Counted from the stretch's first letter, positions 27,178 through 36,537 are shown. The stretch: 64,000 nucleotides of DNA from Gemmatimonadota bacterium (GCA_016719105.1 JADKAQ010000001.1:771933-835932), one strand, 5' to 3'. The notes: generated by a model from the sequence alone, not told the origin. Numbers and translations: made by a program.

Positions 27178-28478
27178 GTGGCCCCCGCGATGTCGGAGGG
27201 AGCGCCCTGACCTTCGAATTGCAGCACGTCGATGAAGTCGTAGGATGGATAGACGGGCATTGGCAATGCCTCGCGGACGGCGACGAATGTCTGGTCGTCC
27301 AGGAAGATCCCGTCTTCGTTGATCGACTCGGCCGGTACGAGCGCCAGGTCGAGGTCGTGCCGGTCGCGCAGCGCCGTAAGGATGTCGGCCCCCACGAGGA
27401 GGCCAGCGGTCGTCGTTGTCGGACCGAACAGCGAGTTGACCGTCGGGAGCATCTCGAAGGTCGCCCCCGTCGCCTCAGCGAGTCGCGCGAGCAGGGGCGG
27501 CATGATCTCGCGCATCGCCAGCCCGGTCACGATGCCGATACGCTTCCCGTCGAGCCTCGGGAGCGCCGCGAGACCGTCCGCGACGCGGGAACGCAGGGCC
27601 GTCACCGAACCGACACCGTTCTCGATCTGCGGAAAGTCGCCGTAGTGGGCGGCATCCGGGAGTTCACGTCCGGCCAGCAAGTACAGCTCGTCGGAACCAT
27701 AGACCCAGTTCGCGCCGCGCGCCTCGCGCGCCCGGGCAGCCCATCGCTCCACGGTCTCGAGCAGGCGCAGCGCGTTCTCGCGACTCATCGACTCGCCGGA
27801 ATACAGATGCGAGAACTGCGTCAGGCCGACAGGAACCAGGGCCACCGAAAGACAGGCGTCGCCAAAGGCCCACAGGTCCGCCAGCGATTCTTCCAGCACT
27901 GCGCCGTCATTGAGCCCCGGCACGACGACCATCTGGCCGTGGAACTGGATCCCGCCCTCGACCAACCGCGTGAGCTGCGCGAGGATGTTGGGAACGCGTG
28001 GGTTGTTGAGGAGCTTCTTGCGCGCCTCCCACGGCGTCGCATGCACGGACACATAGAGCGGCGAGAGCCGATACTCGATGATCCGCTGGAAGTCGCGCTC
28101 CTTGAGGTTCGAAAGCGTCGCGAAGTTGCCGTATGCGAACGAGAGACGGTAATCGTCGTCGCGGATGTACAGCGGCTTTCGCAGCCCCTTGGGGAGCCCT
28201 TCGATGAAGCAGAACTCGCACCGGTTGGCGCAACGGCGCACCGTGGGCGGTTCGAGTTCGACGCCGAGCGCTTCGCCTTCGGGGCGCTCGATCTCGTACA
28301 CGATCTCCTCGCCCGACGGGAGCCGCACCGCGATCTCCAACTCGTCGTCCGCCGTCATGAACTCCCAATCGAGAAAGTCCTCGATCTCGCGCCCGTTCAC
28401 GGAGACGATCTCCGTGCCGGCCACGATCTCGAGTTCCTGGGCGATGCTGTCGGGAGCCACGCGTGCGACGCGAACCAT
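27174..28478 (-). CDS. DUF512 radical-SAM protein with N-terminal PDZ-like domain
   Basis: 434 residues. A PDZ-like N-terminus (about 1-70) contains 'EIVSVNGREIEDFLDWEF'; then the Cys cluster 'CANRCEFCFIEGLPKGLRKP', which fits the family's iron-sulfur radical-SAM motif; a TIM-barrel core; and the C-terminal DUF512 region ('RIGIVTGLAMREIMPPLL', 'GLLVGADIL'). The family often lies next to der, as here, and is suspected to have a role linked to ribosome assembly or translation, but its reaction is unknown. ATG 28478 was chosen because upstream frame sequence lacks family similarity and holds a promoter and hairpins. Confidence 0.88.
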   Translation of the reverse strand: MVRVARVAPDSIAQELEIVAGTEIVSVNGREIEDFLDWEFMTADDELEIAVRLPSGEEIVYEIERPEGEALGVELEPPTVRRCANRCEFCFIEGLPKGLRKPLYIRDDDYRLSFAYGNFATLSNLKERDFQRIIEYRLSPLYVSVHATPWEARKKLLNNPRVPNILAQLTRLVEGGIQFHGQMVVVPGLNDGAVLEESLADLWAFGDACLSVALVPVGLTQFSHLYSGESMSRENALRLLETVERWAARAREARGANWVYGSDELYLLAGRELPDAAHYGDFPQIENGVGSVTALRSRVADGLAALPRLDGKRIGIVTGLAMREIMPPLLARLAEATGATFEMLPTVNSLFGPTTTTAGLLVGADILTALRDRHDLDLALVPAESINEDGIFLDDQTFVAVREALPMPVYPSYDFIDVLQFEGQGAPSDIAGAT

Positions 28479-28520
28479 GCCTGACGACGGAGCCTGACGA
28501 AGAGCGGGTGGAGAGACGAA

Positions 28521-28554
28521 CGGGGGAAGCGCGCGCGGGCGCGATCTTCCCCCG
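28521..28554 (-). promoter_or_regulatory. Leader hairpin 2 of the DUF512-der operon
   Basis: CGGGGGAAG (28521-28529) pairs with CTTCCCCCG (28546-28554), 9 bp, enclosing a GC-only loop of 16 bases. It lies in the predicted 106-base leader, 43 bases before the start codon. Possible attenuator or antiterminator element. Confidence 0.4.
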
Positions 28555-28561
28555 AAAAGCA

Positions 28562-28585
28562 AGGTCCGACCCTCGGGCCGGACCT
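28562..28585 (-). terminator. Leader hairpin 1: intrinsic-terminator-like stem followed by TTGCTTTT
   Basis: AGGTCCG (28562-28568) and CGGACCT (28579-28585) form a stem that, on the minus strand, is followed directly by TTGCTTTT. It starts at the predicted transcription start of the DUF512 operon. It is either a second terminator for the upstream TPR gene or a leader attenuator. Confidence 0.55.
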
Positions 28586-28590
28586 CAAGG

Positions 28591-28619
28591 AACTTAGCAG
28601 TTCGTCTGGCCGATATCAA
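28591..28619 (-). promoter_or_regulatory. Sigma-70-like promoter for the DUF512-der-plsY-gpsA-merR operon
   Basis: On the minus strand TTGATA (28619-28614), 17-base spacer, TAAGTT (28596-28591); start site near 28584. It is in the only sizeable gap upstream of this five-gene run. Confidence 0.55.
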
Positions 28620-28687
28620 TGCAGCACATACACTTTCACGCCTGAGCCTCGCCGACAATCGAAGCTCCCGCATCGCAGAAACAGAGC

Positions 28688-28717
28688 GGCGGCGGCCCCC
28701 ACCGGGGTGCCGCCGCC
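28688..28717 (-). terminator. GC-rich terminator after the TPR gene
   Basis: GGCGGCGGC (28688-28696) with GCCGCCGCC (28709-28717) and an inner CCCC/GGGG stem. On the minus strand the stem is followed by CTCTGTTTCTG. It lies about 58 bases past the TPR gene stop. Confidence 0.65.
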
Positions 28718-28774
28718 ACCTGCAAATCCGTCACGCGAGCACGTCGTCGACCCGGCTGCGGGCCGCGTGTCGCA

Positions 28775-30370
28775 TCAGCTACCGAATGGCGCGTAGCGGT
28801 AGGCGACCACCCCCGCCCCTTCGACCTCCACGCGGAACGCCTTCGATTTCTTCCCCGCGACCGCACCCACCGCCGCCTCCTTGGCAGTGACGACATTCCC
28901 CGCCGCATCGAGGAACTCGAACTTCACGGTGTAGCTCTTCTCGGCGTCGGTGAGGTTCTCGATCGAACCGCCGAGGGTGTGCTTGTTCCCGTCGTGCGAC
29001 CAGAGGTTGACCGTGAGCTTGACCGGGGCCTCGGTGAAGCGCTTGAAGTACTTCATGAGCGAGTCGTTCGCCGCCTTGTACTGGTTCTCCAGTTCCGTGG
29101 CCGCCTGACGATCGGCCGCCGTCGCCGGGGTCTTCTTGGCCTTGGCCGCGGCGTTGAAATCGGTCGTCTTCTTCTTGACCACCGACGCCTGGTTCTGGAA
29201 GTAGAGCGCCCAGAGCTGGTAGTTCTCGGGGTTCTCCGGGTCCACGACGAGGAGGCGGCTCAGGATGGCCGGTACCTCGTTCCACTTCTCGAGCTTCTGC
29301 AGCGTCACCGAGAGGTTGAACAGGCCGTCGCGCGAGGCGACGTTCTTCTTGAGCCCGGCGCCGAAGAGTGCGGCCGCATCGGCCGCGCGATCGGCTCGAG
29401 CGGCGTTCACGCCGGCTTCGAAGAGCGCGCCGTCGGAGAACTTGTCGGGGTTGGCGACCATGTCGCCAAAGACCTTGTCGGCCGCCGCGGTGTTACCGGA
29501 CGCGATCTGCGCGCGCGCCAGCGCCCCCTGCGCCTTCGGGTCCCCGGGGAACTCGACCAGGAAGGCCTCGAGGTACGTCGTGGCGTCGGTGAACTTCGCC
29601 TTCTTGGCGTCGCCGTCGAGGGTCTCGGCCTGCGCCATCACGAGCTGCGCGACGTTCATCATGACGTTCTTGCGCTCGTCGACCTGCGAGGTGTCGCCCT
29701 TCATGAGCTCGGCCATCTTCTTGAACGACCCGACGGCGGCGTCGATGGAGTCCTTGGACTGCTGGACGTTGCCGAGGATGTTGTAGCCGATGTAGGCCAG
29801 CTTGTAGCCGTCGTAGACCGACAGGCCGCGCTTCACGAGGGCGCCGGCCGAGTCCATCTGCTGCTGGTTGTACAGGTTGACCGCGGCGTTCACGAGCGGG
29901 GCGTACAGGCGGCGGCGCCATTCCTCGGTGTCGTCCTTGCAGGCTGCGTTCGAGGCCTCGACCGTGTCGAACGCCTCGTCGGCGGCGGCCACGAGGTCGA
30001 GGGTGCCCTCCGGTTCGGTGGTGAAGCCAAGGGCCGAACGCTTCACGAAAAGCGAGCTGTCGCGTCCCTGGCTCATCGCCAGCTCGGCGTACAGCCCATA
30101 CGCGCGCCCCAGGACGAAGGCGCGACCGACCGCGTTGGCGGCGACGATCTTCTCCTGGTCCTTCGTGAGCAGCGCCACCGCCTGGCCGACGCTCTTGAGC
30201 TTGTCCTCAGGCTTGCCGATCGGCAGCGCCGCCTTGGCAAGCGCGTTGGCGGCATCCTTCACTTGGTTCGGCTTCTTCTCGTCGACTTCGCACTTGGCCT
30301 GCGCCATGGCAGGAACCGGGTGCAGCGCGAGGGCGAGTGAGACAGCAACCGAGAAGCGAGACAGGGTCAT
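28775..30370 (-). CDS. Exported TPR-repeat protein of unknown function
   Basis: 531 residues with a signal peptide ('LSRFSVAVSLALALHPVPAM', cleavage near 'AMAQA'). The body is a helical-repeat array (TPR-like, about residues 30-420) with units such as 'GYNILGNVQQSKDSIDAAVG' and 'LSRLLVVDPENPENYQLWAL'; the last about 80 residues look like a beta domain ('LGGSIENLTDAEKSYTVKFE'), possibly an immunoglobulin-like fold. ATG 30370 has a clear ribosome site (AGGAGA) nearby. Predicted periplasmic, role unknown. It lies 59 bases after larC on the same strand. Confidence 0.82.
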   Translation of the reverse strand: MTLSRFSVAVSLALALHPVPAMAQAKCEVDEKKPNQVKDAANALAKAALPIGKPEDKLKSVGQAVALLTKDQEKIVAANAVGRAFVLGRAYGLYAELAMSQGRDSSLFVKRSALGFTTEPEGTLDLVAAADEAFDTVEASNAACKDDTEEWRRRLYAPLVNAAVNLYNQQQMDSAGALVKRGLSVYDGYKLAYIGYNILGNVQQSKDSIDAAVGSFKKMAELMKGDTSQVDERKNVMMNVAQLVMAQAETLDGDAKKAKFTDATTYLEAFLVEFPGDPKAQGALARAQIASGNTAAADKVFGDMVANPDKFSDGALFEAGVNAARADRAADAAALFGAGLKKNVASRDGLFNLSVTLQKLEKWNEVPAILSRLLVVDPENPENYQLWALYFQNQASVVKKKTTDFNAAAKAKKTPATAADRQAATELENQYKAANDSLMKYFKRFTEAPVKLTVNLWSHDGNKHTLGGSIENLTDAEKSYTVKFEFLDAAGNVVTAKEAAVGAVAGKKSKAFRVEVEGAGVVAYRYAPFGS

Positions 30371-30429
30371 TCTTTCTCTCCTTGCATGGTGAGGCGCGGC
30401 AGGCGCGCCGGCGTGAATCCTACCCATTC

Positions 30430-31605
30430 TCAGCGGTCGCGTTCCGCCGCGGCGAGCGCGAGCGACGAGACGTCGCCCAGTGCCCGCCCCGTGGCGTCGG
30501 CCACCGCGCGTACGTCGTCGAACTCCGGCTTGGATCGCTGGGTCCCGTTAGGCAGGGTTGCCACCTTGATCCGCACGGTATGCCCCAGCACCTCGACCAC
30601 CCGCGTCGCGCGCGGCAGCACGCGCCGTTCCACCATCGAGCGCCGCACGCCTAACGTCGACGTGTGGAGGAAGAGCAGGTCCTCGAGGCGCGGGGCGTCG
30701 CCCTCCCCTGCGAGGACCTCGAGCCGTTGTCCCGCGCGTCCCTTCTTCATGAGCGTCCCCGTGACCACCACGTCGAGCGCCCCGCCTTCCCGCAGCATGT
30801 CCGCGCACGCCGCCACGTGCTCCGGCGACATGTCGTCGATGTCGGTCGCGAGGAGGACGAGCCGTTCCGTCCGGCCGTCCGCCAGCGTCGCATCGTCCGC
30901 CAAGGTCACGCGCAACGCATTCACGCGCCCCAGCAGGTCCTTCGTCCCGGCGCCATAGCCGCTGCACCGCGGGATGTAGCGCACGGGCGGCCGCCCGGAC
31001 GAGAGGACCTTCACCAGCACGGCCCCCGTCGGCGTGACCAGCTCTCCGGCCCCGTCCGGCCCCGGGCGCACCGTGTGCCCCTCGAGCAGGCGCAGCGTGG
31101 CAGGGGCCGGCACGGGGAGCACACCATGCGCAGCCTTCACAAAGCCGTCTCCGAGCGAAATCGTCCCACAACAAACGCGGGAGACCCCCAGTTCGCTCAA
31201 GCCCCAGATCGCGCCGATCACGTCGAGGATCGCGTCGACGGCCCCCACCTCGTGCAAGTGGACCTCGTCCATCGCCACGCCGTGAATCCGCCCCTCCTCC
31301 GAGGCGAGGGCGGTGAACGCCTGGTCGGCGAGGGCGCGCACGCTCGGCGGGACCGGTGCCGCGGCCAGCAGGGCACGCACCTCACCGATGTGTCGGCCGT
31401 GTGGTTGCTCGGGGATGTCGAAATCGACCTTCTTGCAGGCGATCATGCCGCGCTGCACATCGGCGATGCGCACCCCGACCCCATCGAGGCCGAGCCGATC
31501 GGGGAGCGCACGAAGCCACGCCGGGTCGAGCCCGACGTGGACGAGTGCCCCCAGCATCATGTCGCCAGCGATGCCGCTGAACGGTTCGAGAATCGCGATC
31601 GTCAC
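30430..31605 (-). CDS. larC: Nickel-pincer cofactor biosynthesis protein LarC
   Basis: LarC inserts nickel into the pincer cofactor (pyridinium-3,5-bisthiocarboxylate mononucleotide) of lactate racemase-type enzymes. N-terminal 'EPFSGIAGDMMLGALV', 'HLHEVGAVDAILDVIGA' and C-terminal 'TDIDDMSPEHVA' with 'KKGRAGQRLEVL' are family hallmarks. It is one continuous frame of about 391 residues, unlike the frameshift-dependent version in Lactobacillus. GTG 31605 is preferred; another GTG at 31620 would add five residues. larA, larB and larE are not in the window. Confidence 0.9.
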   Translation of the reverse strand: MTIAILEPFSGIAGDMMLGALVHVGLDPAWLRALPDRLGLDGVGVRIADVQRGMIACKKVDFDIPEQPHGRHIGEVRALLAAAPVPPSVRALADQAFTALASEEGRIHGVAMDEVHLHEVGAVDAILDVIGAIWGLSELGVSRVCCGTISLGDGFVKAAHGVLPVPAPATLRLLEGHTVRPGPDGAGELVTPTGAVLVKVLSSGRPPVRYIPRCSGYGAGTKDLLGRVNALRVTLADDATLADGRTERLVLLATDIDDMSPEHVAACADMLREGGALDVVVTGTLMKKGRAGQRLEVLAGEGDAPRLEDLLFLHTSTLGVRRSMVERRVLPRATRVVEVLGHTVRIKVATLPNGTQRSKPEFDDVRAVADATGRALGDVSSLALAAAERDR

Positions 31606-31632
31606 GGCGAAAAAATACACTCCCGGCGGTCG

Positions 31633-32778
31633 CTACGCCCGGTAGCTCGCCCCGCTCCCGGTGTTGTAGACGACCACTTCGCTGTCGGCGGACAGGCGCC
31701 CGAGGCGCACGAGCTTGGCCGTCACGAAGAGGGCGGCCCCACCCTCGGGCGCGGCATCGATGCCGGTGGTGTGCGCGAGGCGTGCGGTGAAGTCGCGAAT
31801 CTCGTCTTCTGTGGCGCTCTCGGCGTCGCCGCCGCTCTCGCGTAGCGTCTTGAGGACGAGTCGGTCGCCCAGCGGCCCCGGCACGCGAAGCCCGCTGGCG
31901 TAGGTCCACGGATTCTCCCAGGGAGTGGCGCGATCGGCCCCCTCGGTCAGCGCCCGGACCAGCGGCGCGCACCCGGCGGCCTGCGCCACGATCATCTGCG
32001 GCAGGCGCGCGTTGGAGTCGAGCCACCCCCAGCGCCGCATCTCGTGGAAGGCCTTCCACATCCCGATGACGCCTTCCCCCCCGCCGGTCGGATAGACAAT
32101 GGCGTCGGGAAGTCGCCACCCCAACTGTTCGGCCAGTTCCAACCCGAGGGTCTTGTTCCCCTCCGCCCGATAGGGCTCGCGAAGCGTCGCCACGTTGAAG
32201 AAGCCGGTCTCCTTGGCGTACTCCACGCTCAACCGGCCGCAGTCGCCGATGTGCCCGTCGATGGTGACCAGGTCGACGCCCATGGCCCGGATGATGTCCA
32301 GGATGGGGCGCGGGGTGGTGGCCGGCGCGTAGATGCGTGCCTGCATCCCGGCCGCGGCCGCGTAGGCCGCGAGCGCCGCCCCCGCGTTCCCCGCGGTCGG
32401 CACCACGAGCCCGGGGACGCCGCGCGCCTTGGCCCGCGTGACGGCCGCGCTGAGCCCGCGCGCCTTGAACGACGCCGTGGGATTCACCCCCTCGTCCTTG
32501 ATCCAGAGGCGTCGCACCCCGATGAGGCGGGCGAGGGCTGGAAACTCGGTGAGCGGCGTGAGCCCCTCGCCTAACGATACCGGCGTCTCGCCGTCGACGA
32601 GCGGGAGCGCCGGGGCGTAGCGCCACATGTCCCAGCGCGGCAGGAGCGCGTCACGCGACGGCGCCGCGCCATCGAAGATGGCGAGGAAGGGCTGGCCGCA
32701 CGATGGGCAGAGCCCCACCGGGGCGTGCTGCGACTCGGGGTGGCCGCAGGCGGAACAGGCGAGAGTCCAGTTTGGCAT
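31633..32778 (-). CDS. thrC: Threonine synthase-like PLP enzyme with zinc-ribbon N-terminus
   Basis: Probably converts O-phosphohomoserine to threonine. 381 residues, PLP fold type II. The N-terminus has a Cys4 zinc ribbon ('CSACGH' and 'CPSCGQ'); then 'SLGEGLTPLTEF', the PLP Lys in 'NPTASFKARG', 'PTAGNAGAALAAYAAAAG' and the glycine loop 'YPTGGGEGVIG'. The zinc ribbon is seen in one branch of ThrC; related cysteate or diaminopropionate enzymes cannot be fully excluded. ATG 32778 lies just before the ribbon; larger frames upstream are Pro/Arg shadow sequence within uvrC's tail region. Confidence 0.88.
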   Translation of the reverse strand: MPNWTLACSACGHPESQHAPVGLCPSCGQPFLAIFDGAAPSRDALLPRWDMWRYAPALPLVDGETPVSLGEGLTPLTEFPALARLIGVRRLWIKDEGVNPTASFKARGLSAAVTRAKARGVPGLVVPTAGNAGAALAAYAAAAGMQARIYAPATTPRPILDIIRAMGVDLVTIDGHIGDCGRLSVEYAKETGFFNVATLREPYRAEGNKTLGLELAEQLGWRLPDAIVYPTGGGEGVIGMWKAFHEMRRWGWLDSNARLPQMIVAQAAGCAPLVRALTEGADRATPWENPWTYASGLRVPGPLGDRLVLKTLRESGGDAESATEDEIRDFTARLAHTTGIDAAPEGGAALFVTAKLVRLGRLSADSEVVVYNTGSGASYRA

Positions 32779-32860
32779 CGTGCGGGAGGTGGAGTGCGGG
32801 GAACGAGAGGAGGTGGGCAGCGGCGCCGGAACGGGAGGCGTGGGGAGCGGGAACCGTTGT

Positions 32861-34888
32861 TCAGGACGAGGGTGCGGACGTCGATGACGGCGGGACGACG
32901 TCCGGCGGCGGCAACGCGGGGAGGAGCGGTCCAGGCTGCGCCTCGTCGGCGACGTCGTCACGCGCGGCACCGAATCGGGCCTCGACGTCGGGGACCGTGG
33001 GGGTATTGCCCGCTTCCTCGGGCGTGTGACGGTCGACTTCGGCGATCGGCGCGGCCAACGCGTCCCCGGCCGGTGTCTCCGTCGGGTGCAACGCCTGCAG
33101 GAGGCGCGCCGCCGACACGTGCGAGAATCCGGGCACCGCGGCGATCTGCTCGGCGCTCGCTTCCTTCACGCCTTGCAGCGAGCCGAAGACCTTGAGGAGC
33201 GCGCGTCGCTTGCTGGGGCCGATGCCCGGAATGCGCAGCAACTCGGAGGTGAGCGTGCGCGCCGAGCGCCGCGCCCGGTTGAAGGTCACCGCGAAGCGAT
33301 GGGCCTCGTCGCGCGCCTGCTGCAACGTGCGCAACGCCGGCGAGCGCCTCGACAGCCGCACCGACTCGCGACGTCCCAGCACGAAGATCTCCTCCTCCTT
33401 CTTCGCCAGCGAGATCAGCGGGACCTCGCCGAGCCCAAGCACCGACAGCGCCTCGTGTGCCGCATGCAGCTGTCCCTTGCCGCCGTCGATGCAGATGAGG
33501 TCGGGAAGCCCCTTCTGCTCCTCGAGGCGCCGGCCGAAGTACCGCCCGACGACCTCGCGCATCGAGGCAAAGTCGTCGGTCCCCTCCACCGTCTTCACCT
33601 TGAACTTCCGGTACTCGGCGCGCTTCGGGCGCCCGTTCTCGAACCAGACGCACGAGCCGACGGTGTCGGTCCCCTGCGCCGTGGAGATGTCGAAGCAGAC
33701 GAAGCTGCGCGGGAGCTTCTGCAATCCCAGCTCGCGCTGCAAGTCGTACACCGGGCTGGCGGCGCGCTCCTCGGCCTCGAGCGAGGCGAGCTTGAACTCC
33801 TCCAGCAGGTGGCGCGCATTCTGGTCCGCCAGCTGCACCAACTCGCGACGCGGACCACGCTGCGGCACGACGACACGCGTATGCGGGAGCGATTCCTCGA
33901 GCAGCACCCGATCCTCGAAGTCCATGGGCACGAGAAGCTCGTCGGCGCGCTCGTTCGACGACACGTAGGTGCGTGCCAGGTACGCCGACAGGATGGTCGC
34001 GTCGTCCTCGCCCTCGAGGTTCTCGAGGAAACGCTGGTCGCGCGCGAGGAGCTTCCCGCCTCGCACGCGCAGGATCGTCACGCAGGCGTCGTCACCGTCG
34101 CGCGCGTATCCCACCACGTCGCGGTCGCCTCCTTCGACCTGCACGACCACGGTAGGCTCCTCGAGCGTCTCGAGCTTCACGAGGGCATCCCGCAGTTCGG
34201 CCGCCTGCTCGAAGTTGAGCGCGGCCGACGCCTCCTGCATGCGCTCGCGCACGCGCTTCATCACCTCGGCCGTCCGCCCATCGAGGAAGAGGACCACCTC
34301 GTCGATCATCGCGCGGTAGTCGGCTTCGCTCTGGTAGCGTACGCACGGCGCCTTGCACTTGCCGATGTGGTAGTCGAGGCACGGTCGGTCGGGCACCTCG
34401 TCCAGCAGCGCATAGTGACACGATCGCACCGTGAAGATGCGCTTGACCACGTTCAGCGCCCGGCGCATCGCGCCAACATCCGTGTAGGGGCCGAAATAGC
34501 GTCCGCCGTCGCTCACCAGGCGCCGCGTGACGTACACGCGAGGAAACGACTCCTGCAGCGTGACCTTGATGTAGGGGTACGACTTGTCGTCGCGCAGCGC
34601 GATGTTGAAACGCGGGCGATACTCCTTGATCAGGTTTGCCTCGAGGACCAGCGCATGCGCCTCCGACGGCACGACGATCGTATCGAGCGTCGCGATGAGC
34701 CGCACGAGATGTTGTGTCTTGACCGAGGCGTAGTGATCGCTCGTGAAGTAGCTGCGCACGCGCGAGCGCAGCCGCTTCGCCTTTCCCACGTACAGCACCG
34801 TCCCCTCGGCGTCCTTCCAGAGGTACACCCCCGGCGACTCGGGGAGATGCGGCAGCTTGGCGGCAACGGCCGCGGGCGTCTCGAGCAT
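32861..34888 (-). CDS. uvrC: Excinuclease ABC subunit C
   Basis: Dual-incision nuclease of nucleotide excision repair. Domains in order: GIY-YIG (about 13-95, 'SPGVYLWKDAEGTVLYVGKA'), Cys-rich spacer ('DRPCLDYHIGKCKAPC'), UVR motif binding UvrB (about 205-240), RNase H-like C-terminal nuclease (about 375-545, 'CFDISTAQGTDTVGS', 'LICIDGGKGQL'), and tandem HhH (about 555-610). A further tail of about 60 Pro/Ala/Asp-rich residues is unusual and probably disordered. 675 residues. Confidence 0.97.
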   Translation of the reverse strand: MLETPAAVAAKLPHLPESPGVYLWKDAEGTVLYVGKAKRLRSRVRSYFTSDHYASVKTQHLVRLIATLDTIVVPSEAHALVLEANLIKEYRPRFNIALRDDKSYPYIKVTLQESFPRVYVTRRLVSDGGRYFGPYTDVGAMRRALNVVKRIFTVRSCHYALLDEVPDRPCLDYHIGKCKAPCVRYQSEADYRAMIDEVVLFLDGRTAEVMKRVRERMQEASAALNFEQAAELRDALVKLETLEEPTVVVQVEGGDRDVVGYARDGDDACVTILRVRGGKLLARDQRFLENLEGEDDATILSAYLARTYVSSNERADELLVPMDFEDRVLLEESLPHTRVVVPQRGPRRELVQLADQNARHLLEEFKLASLEAEERAASPVYDLQRELGLQKLPRSFVCFDISTAQGTDTVGSCVWFENGRPKRAEYRKFKVKTVEGTDDFASMREVVGRYFGRRLEEQKGLPDLICIDGGKGQLHAAHEALSVLGLGEVPLISLAKKEEEIFVLGRRESVRLSRRSPALRTLQQARDEAHRFAVTFNRARRSARTLTSELLRIPGIGPSKRRALLKVFGSLQGVKEASAEQIAAVPGFSHVSAARLLQALHPTETPAGDALAAPIAEVDRHTPEEAGNTPTVPDVEARFGAARDDVADEAQPGPLLPALPPPDVVPPSSTSAPSS

Positions 34889-34917
34889 GGAAGAAAGCTA
34901 CTCGCGACGGGCGCGCA

Positions 34918-36537
34918 TCAGCGGCGCAGCAGTCGGCTCAGGCGCCCGGCGATTGCCCGGGCCTGCGGGATCCCAGCGGCGAGCGCCGCGCCACCATACG
35001 CGATGGAGTACGTCCCCAGCACGAGCACGCTCATGAGCAGCGGGCGCGTGTCGCGCAGCAGTTCGCGCACTCCCCACCCCGCCCCCACCGCGAGAATGGC
35101 GCATCCCCACAGCGTCAGCAGTGCCCGTCGCGGGATGAAGACCTCGCCGATACGCATGCCGACCGCGCGGCGCAGCAGCGCAAACTCGATCCACGCCGCA
35201 CATCCTGCCGATGCCGTCAGCCCCGCCACCGCCCATCGCGGATCGATGCCGAGCACCCCGGGGAGCCAGAGCGACGCCGCCACACCGAGCGCCGTCGTGA
35301 GCCCAACGCGCACCATCGCGAAGCGGAGCGGCGTCCGCGTGTCTCGCAGGGCGTACAGCGCCGACGCGTAGAGTCGCCCCAGGGTGGACGCGAGCAGCCC
35401 GACGGCTGAGCCGGCGAGCACGCCCCACACCCACTGCGATTGCTCCGGACCGAACTCACCACCCTCATACACGACGCGCGCCAACAGGTCGCCGAAGCCG
35501 AGGAAGGCGACCGCCGACGGGACGATGAAGAAGGCGATGCGTCGCAAGCCGAGGGCGAGTCGCTCGCGCAGCTGTTCGGCGATCTCCGCCGTCTCGCCGG
35601 TCACACTCGACATCGCGGGCAGCTCGGCCGCCGAGATCGACATGCCGAACAGCGACACCGGCAGCATGTACAGGAGCTGCACGTTGTTGAGGATCGTCGC
35701 CGCCCCGGCCACGAGGAACGACGCAATGAACGAATCGATGTACGCACTCAGCTGGGTCACGCCGCGTCCGACGAAGACGGGGCCGAAGTTGCGCAGCACC
35801 GTGCGCACGTGCGGCGACTGCGTGCTCACCGTCACGCGCCACGCACCCAGCACCTTGTGCACGTTGCGCCACTGCACCAGCAGCTGCAACGCGCTGCCGG
35901 CCACGCTCCCCCACGCCAGCACCGCGGCAAGGCGCGGCAGTGTCACCGATCCCCCCCACCCAATGAGCGCCGCGATCATGCACGCATTCCACAGCACGGG
36001 GGCGGCGTACGAGAGGAAGAACTTCCCGTGGCTGTTGAGCACCCCCAGGCACCACGCCGCCAGGACGAGGAGCCCTGCGCCGGGAAAGAGGATGCGGACC
36101 AGCTGCACGGTGAGCTCGCGCTTGGCACCCTCGAACCCCGGCGCGATCACGTGGACGAGCACCGGCGCAGCGAGCACCCCCACCAGCACGACGATCGCCG
36201 AGAAGAAGGCGAGGACTCCGAGCACCGCGCCCGCCACTTCCTGGCGCCCGACGTCGTCGCCGCGGGCCCGTAGTTGCGAGTACACCGGAATGAAGGACGC
36301 CGAGAGCACCCCTTCCCCAAAGAGATTCTGCAGGATGTTGGGGATGCGGAACGCCTGCGTGAAGGCGTCCGACTCGTCGCCGGCGCCAAAGTAGTACGAG
36401 AAGACGCGCTGCCTGACGAGTCCGACCAACCGGCTGAGGAGGATGCCGGCCGCCACCAACGCCGCCGGTCGGCGACTGGTGGCGGCGTCGCGGGCCGCCG
36501 GTGTGCTGGCGGGGGTCATCCCCTGCGACAGGCTCAC
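34918..36537 (-). CDS. murJ: Lipid II flippase MurJ
   Basis: Inner-membrane MOP-family protein that moves lipid II to the periplasm for peptidoglycan synthesis. 539 residues, about 14 helices; 'LSRLVGLVRQRVFSYYFG', 'DAFTQAFRIPNILQNLFGEG' and 'SASFIPVYSQL' are MurJ signatures. I chose GTG 36537, which overlaps the bshC stop (GTGA) like other junctions here; ATG 36519 is an alternative six codons later. uvrC follows 29 bases downstream. Confidence 0.95.
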   Translation of the reverse strand: MSLSQGMTPASTPAARDAATSRRPAALVAAGILLSRLVGLVRQRVFSYYFGAGDESDAFTQAFRIPNILQNLFGEGVLSASFIPVYSQLRARGDDVGRQEVAGAVLGVLAFFSAIVVLVGVLAAPVLVHVIAPGFEGAKRELTVQLVRILFPGAGLLVLAAWCLGVLNSHGKFFLSYAAPVLWNACMIAALIGWGGSVTLPRLAAVLAWGSVAGSALQLLVQWRNVHKVLGAWRVTVSTQSPHVRTVLRNFGPVFVGRGVTQLSAYIDSFIASFLVAGAATILNNVQLLYMLPVSLFGMSISAAELPAMSSVTGETAEIAEQLRERLALGLRRIAFFIVPSAVAFLGFGDLLARVVYEGGEFGPEQSQWVWGVLAGSAVGLLASTLGRLYASALYALRDTRTPLRFAMVRVGLTTALGVAASLWLPGVLGIDPRWAVAGLTASAGCAAWIEFALLRRAVGMRIGEVFIPRRALLTLWGCAILAVGAGWGVRELLRDTRPLLMSVLVLGTYSIAYGGAALAAGIPQARAIAGRLSRLLRR

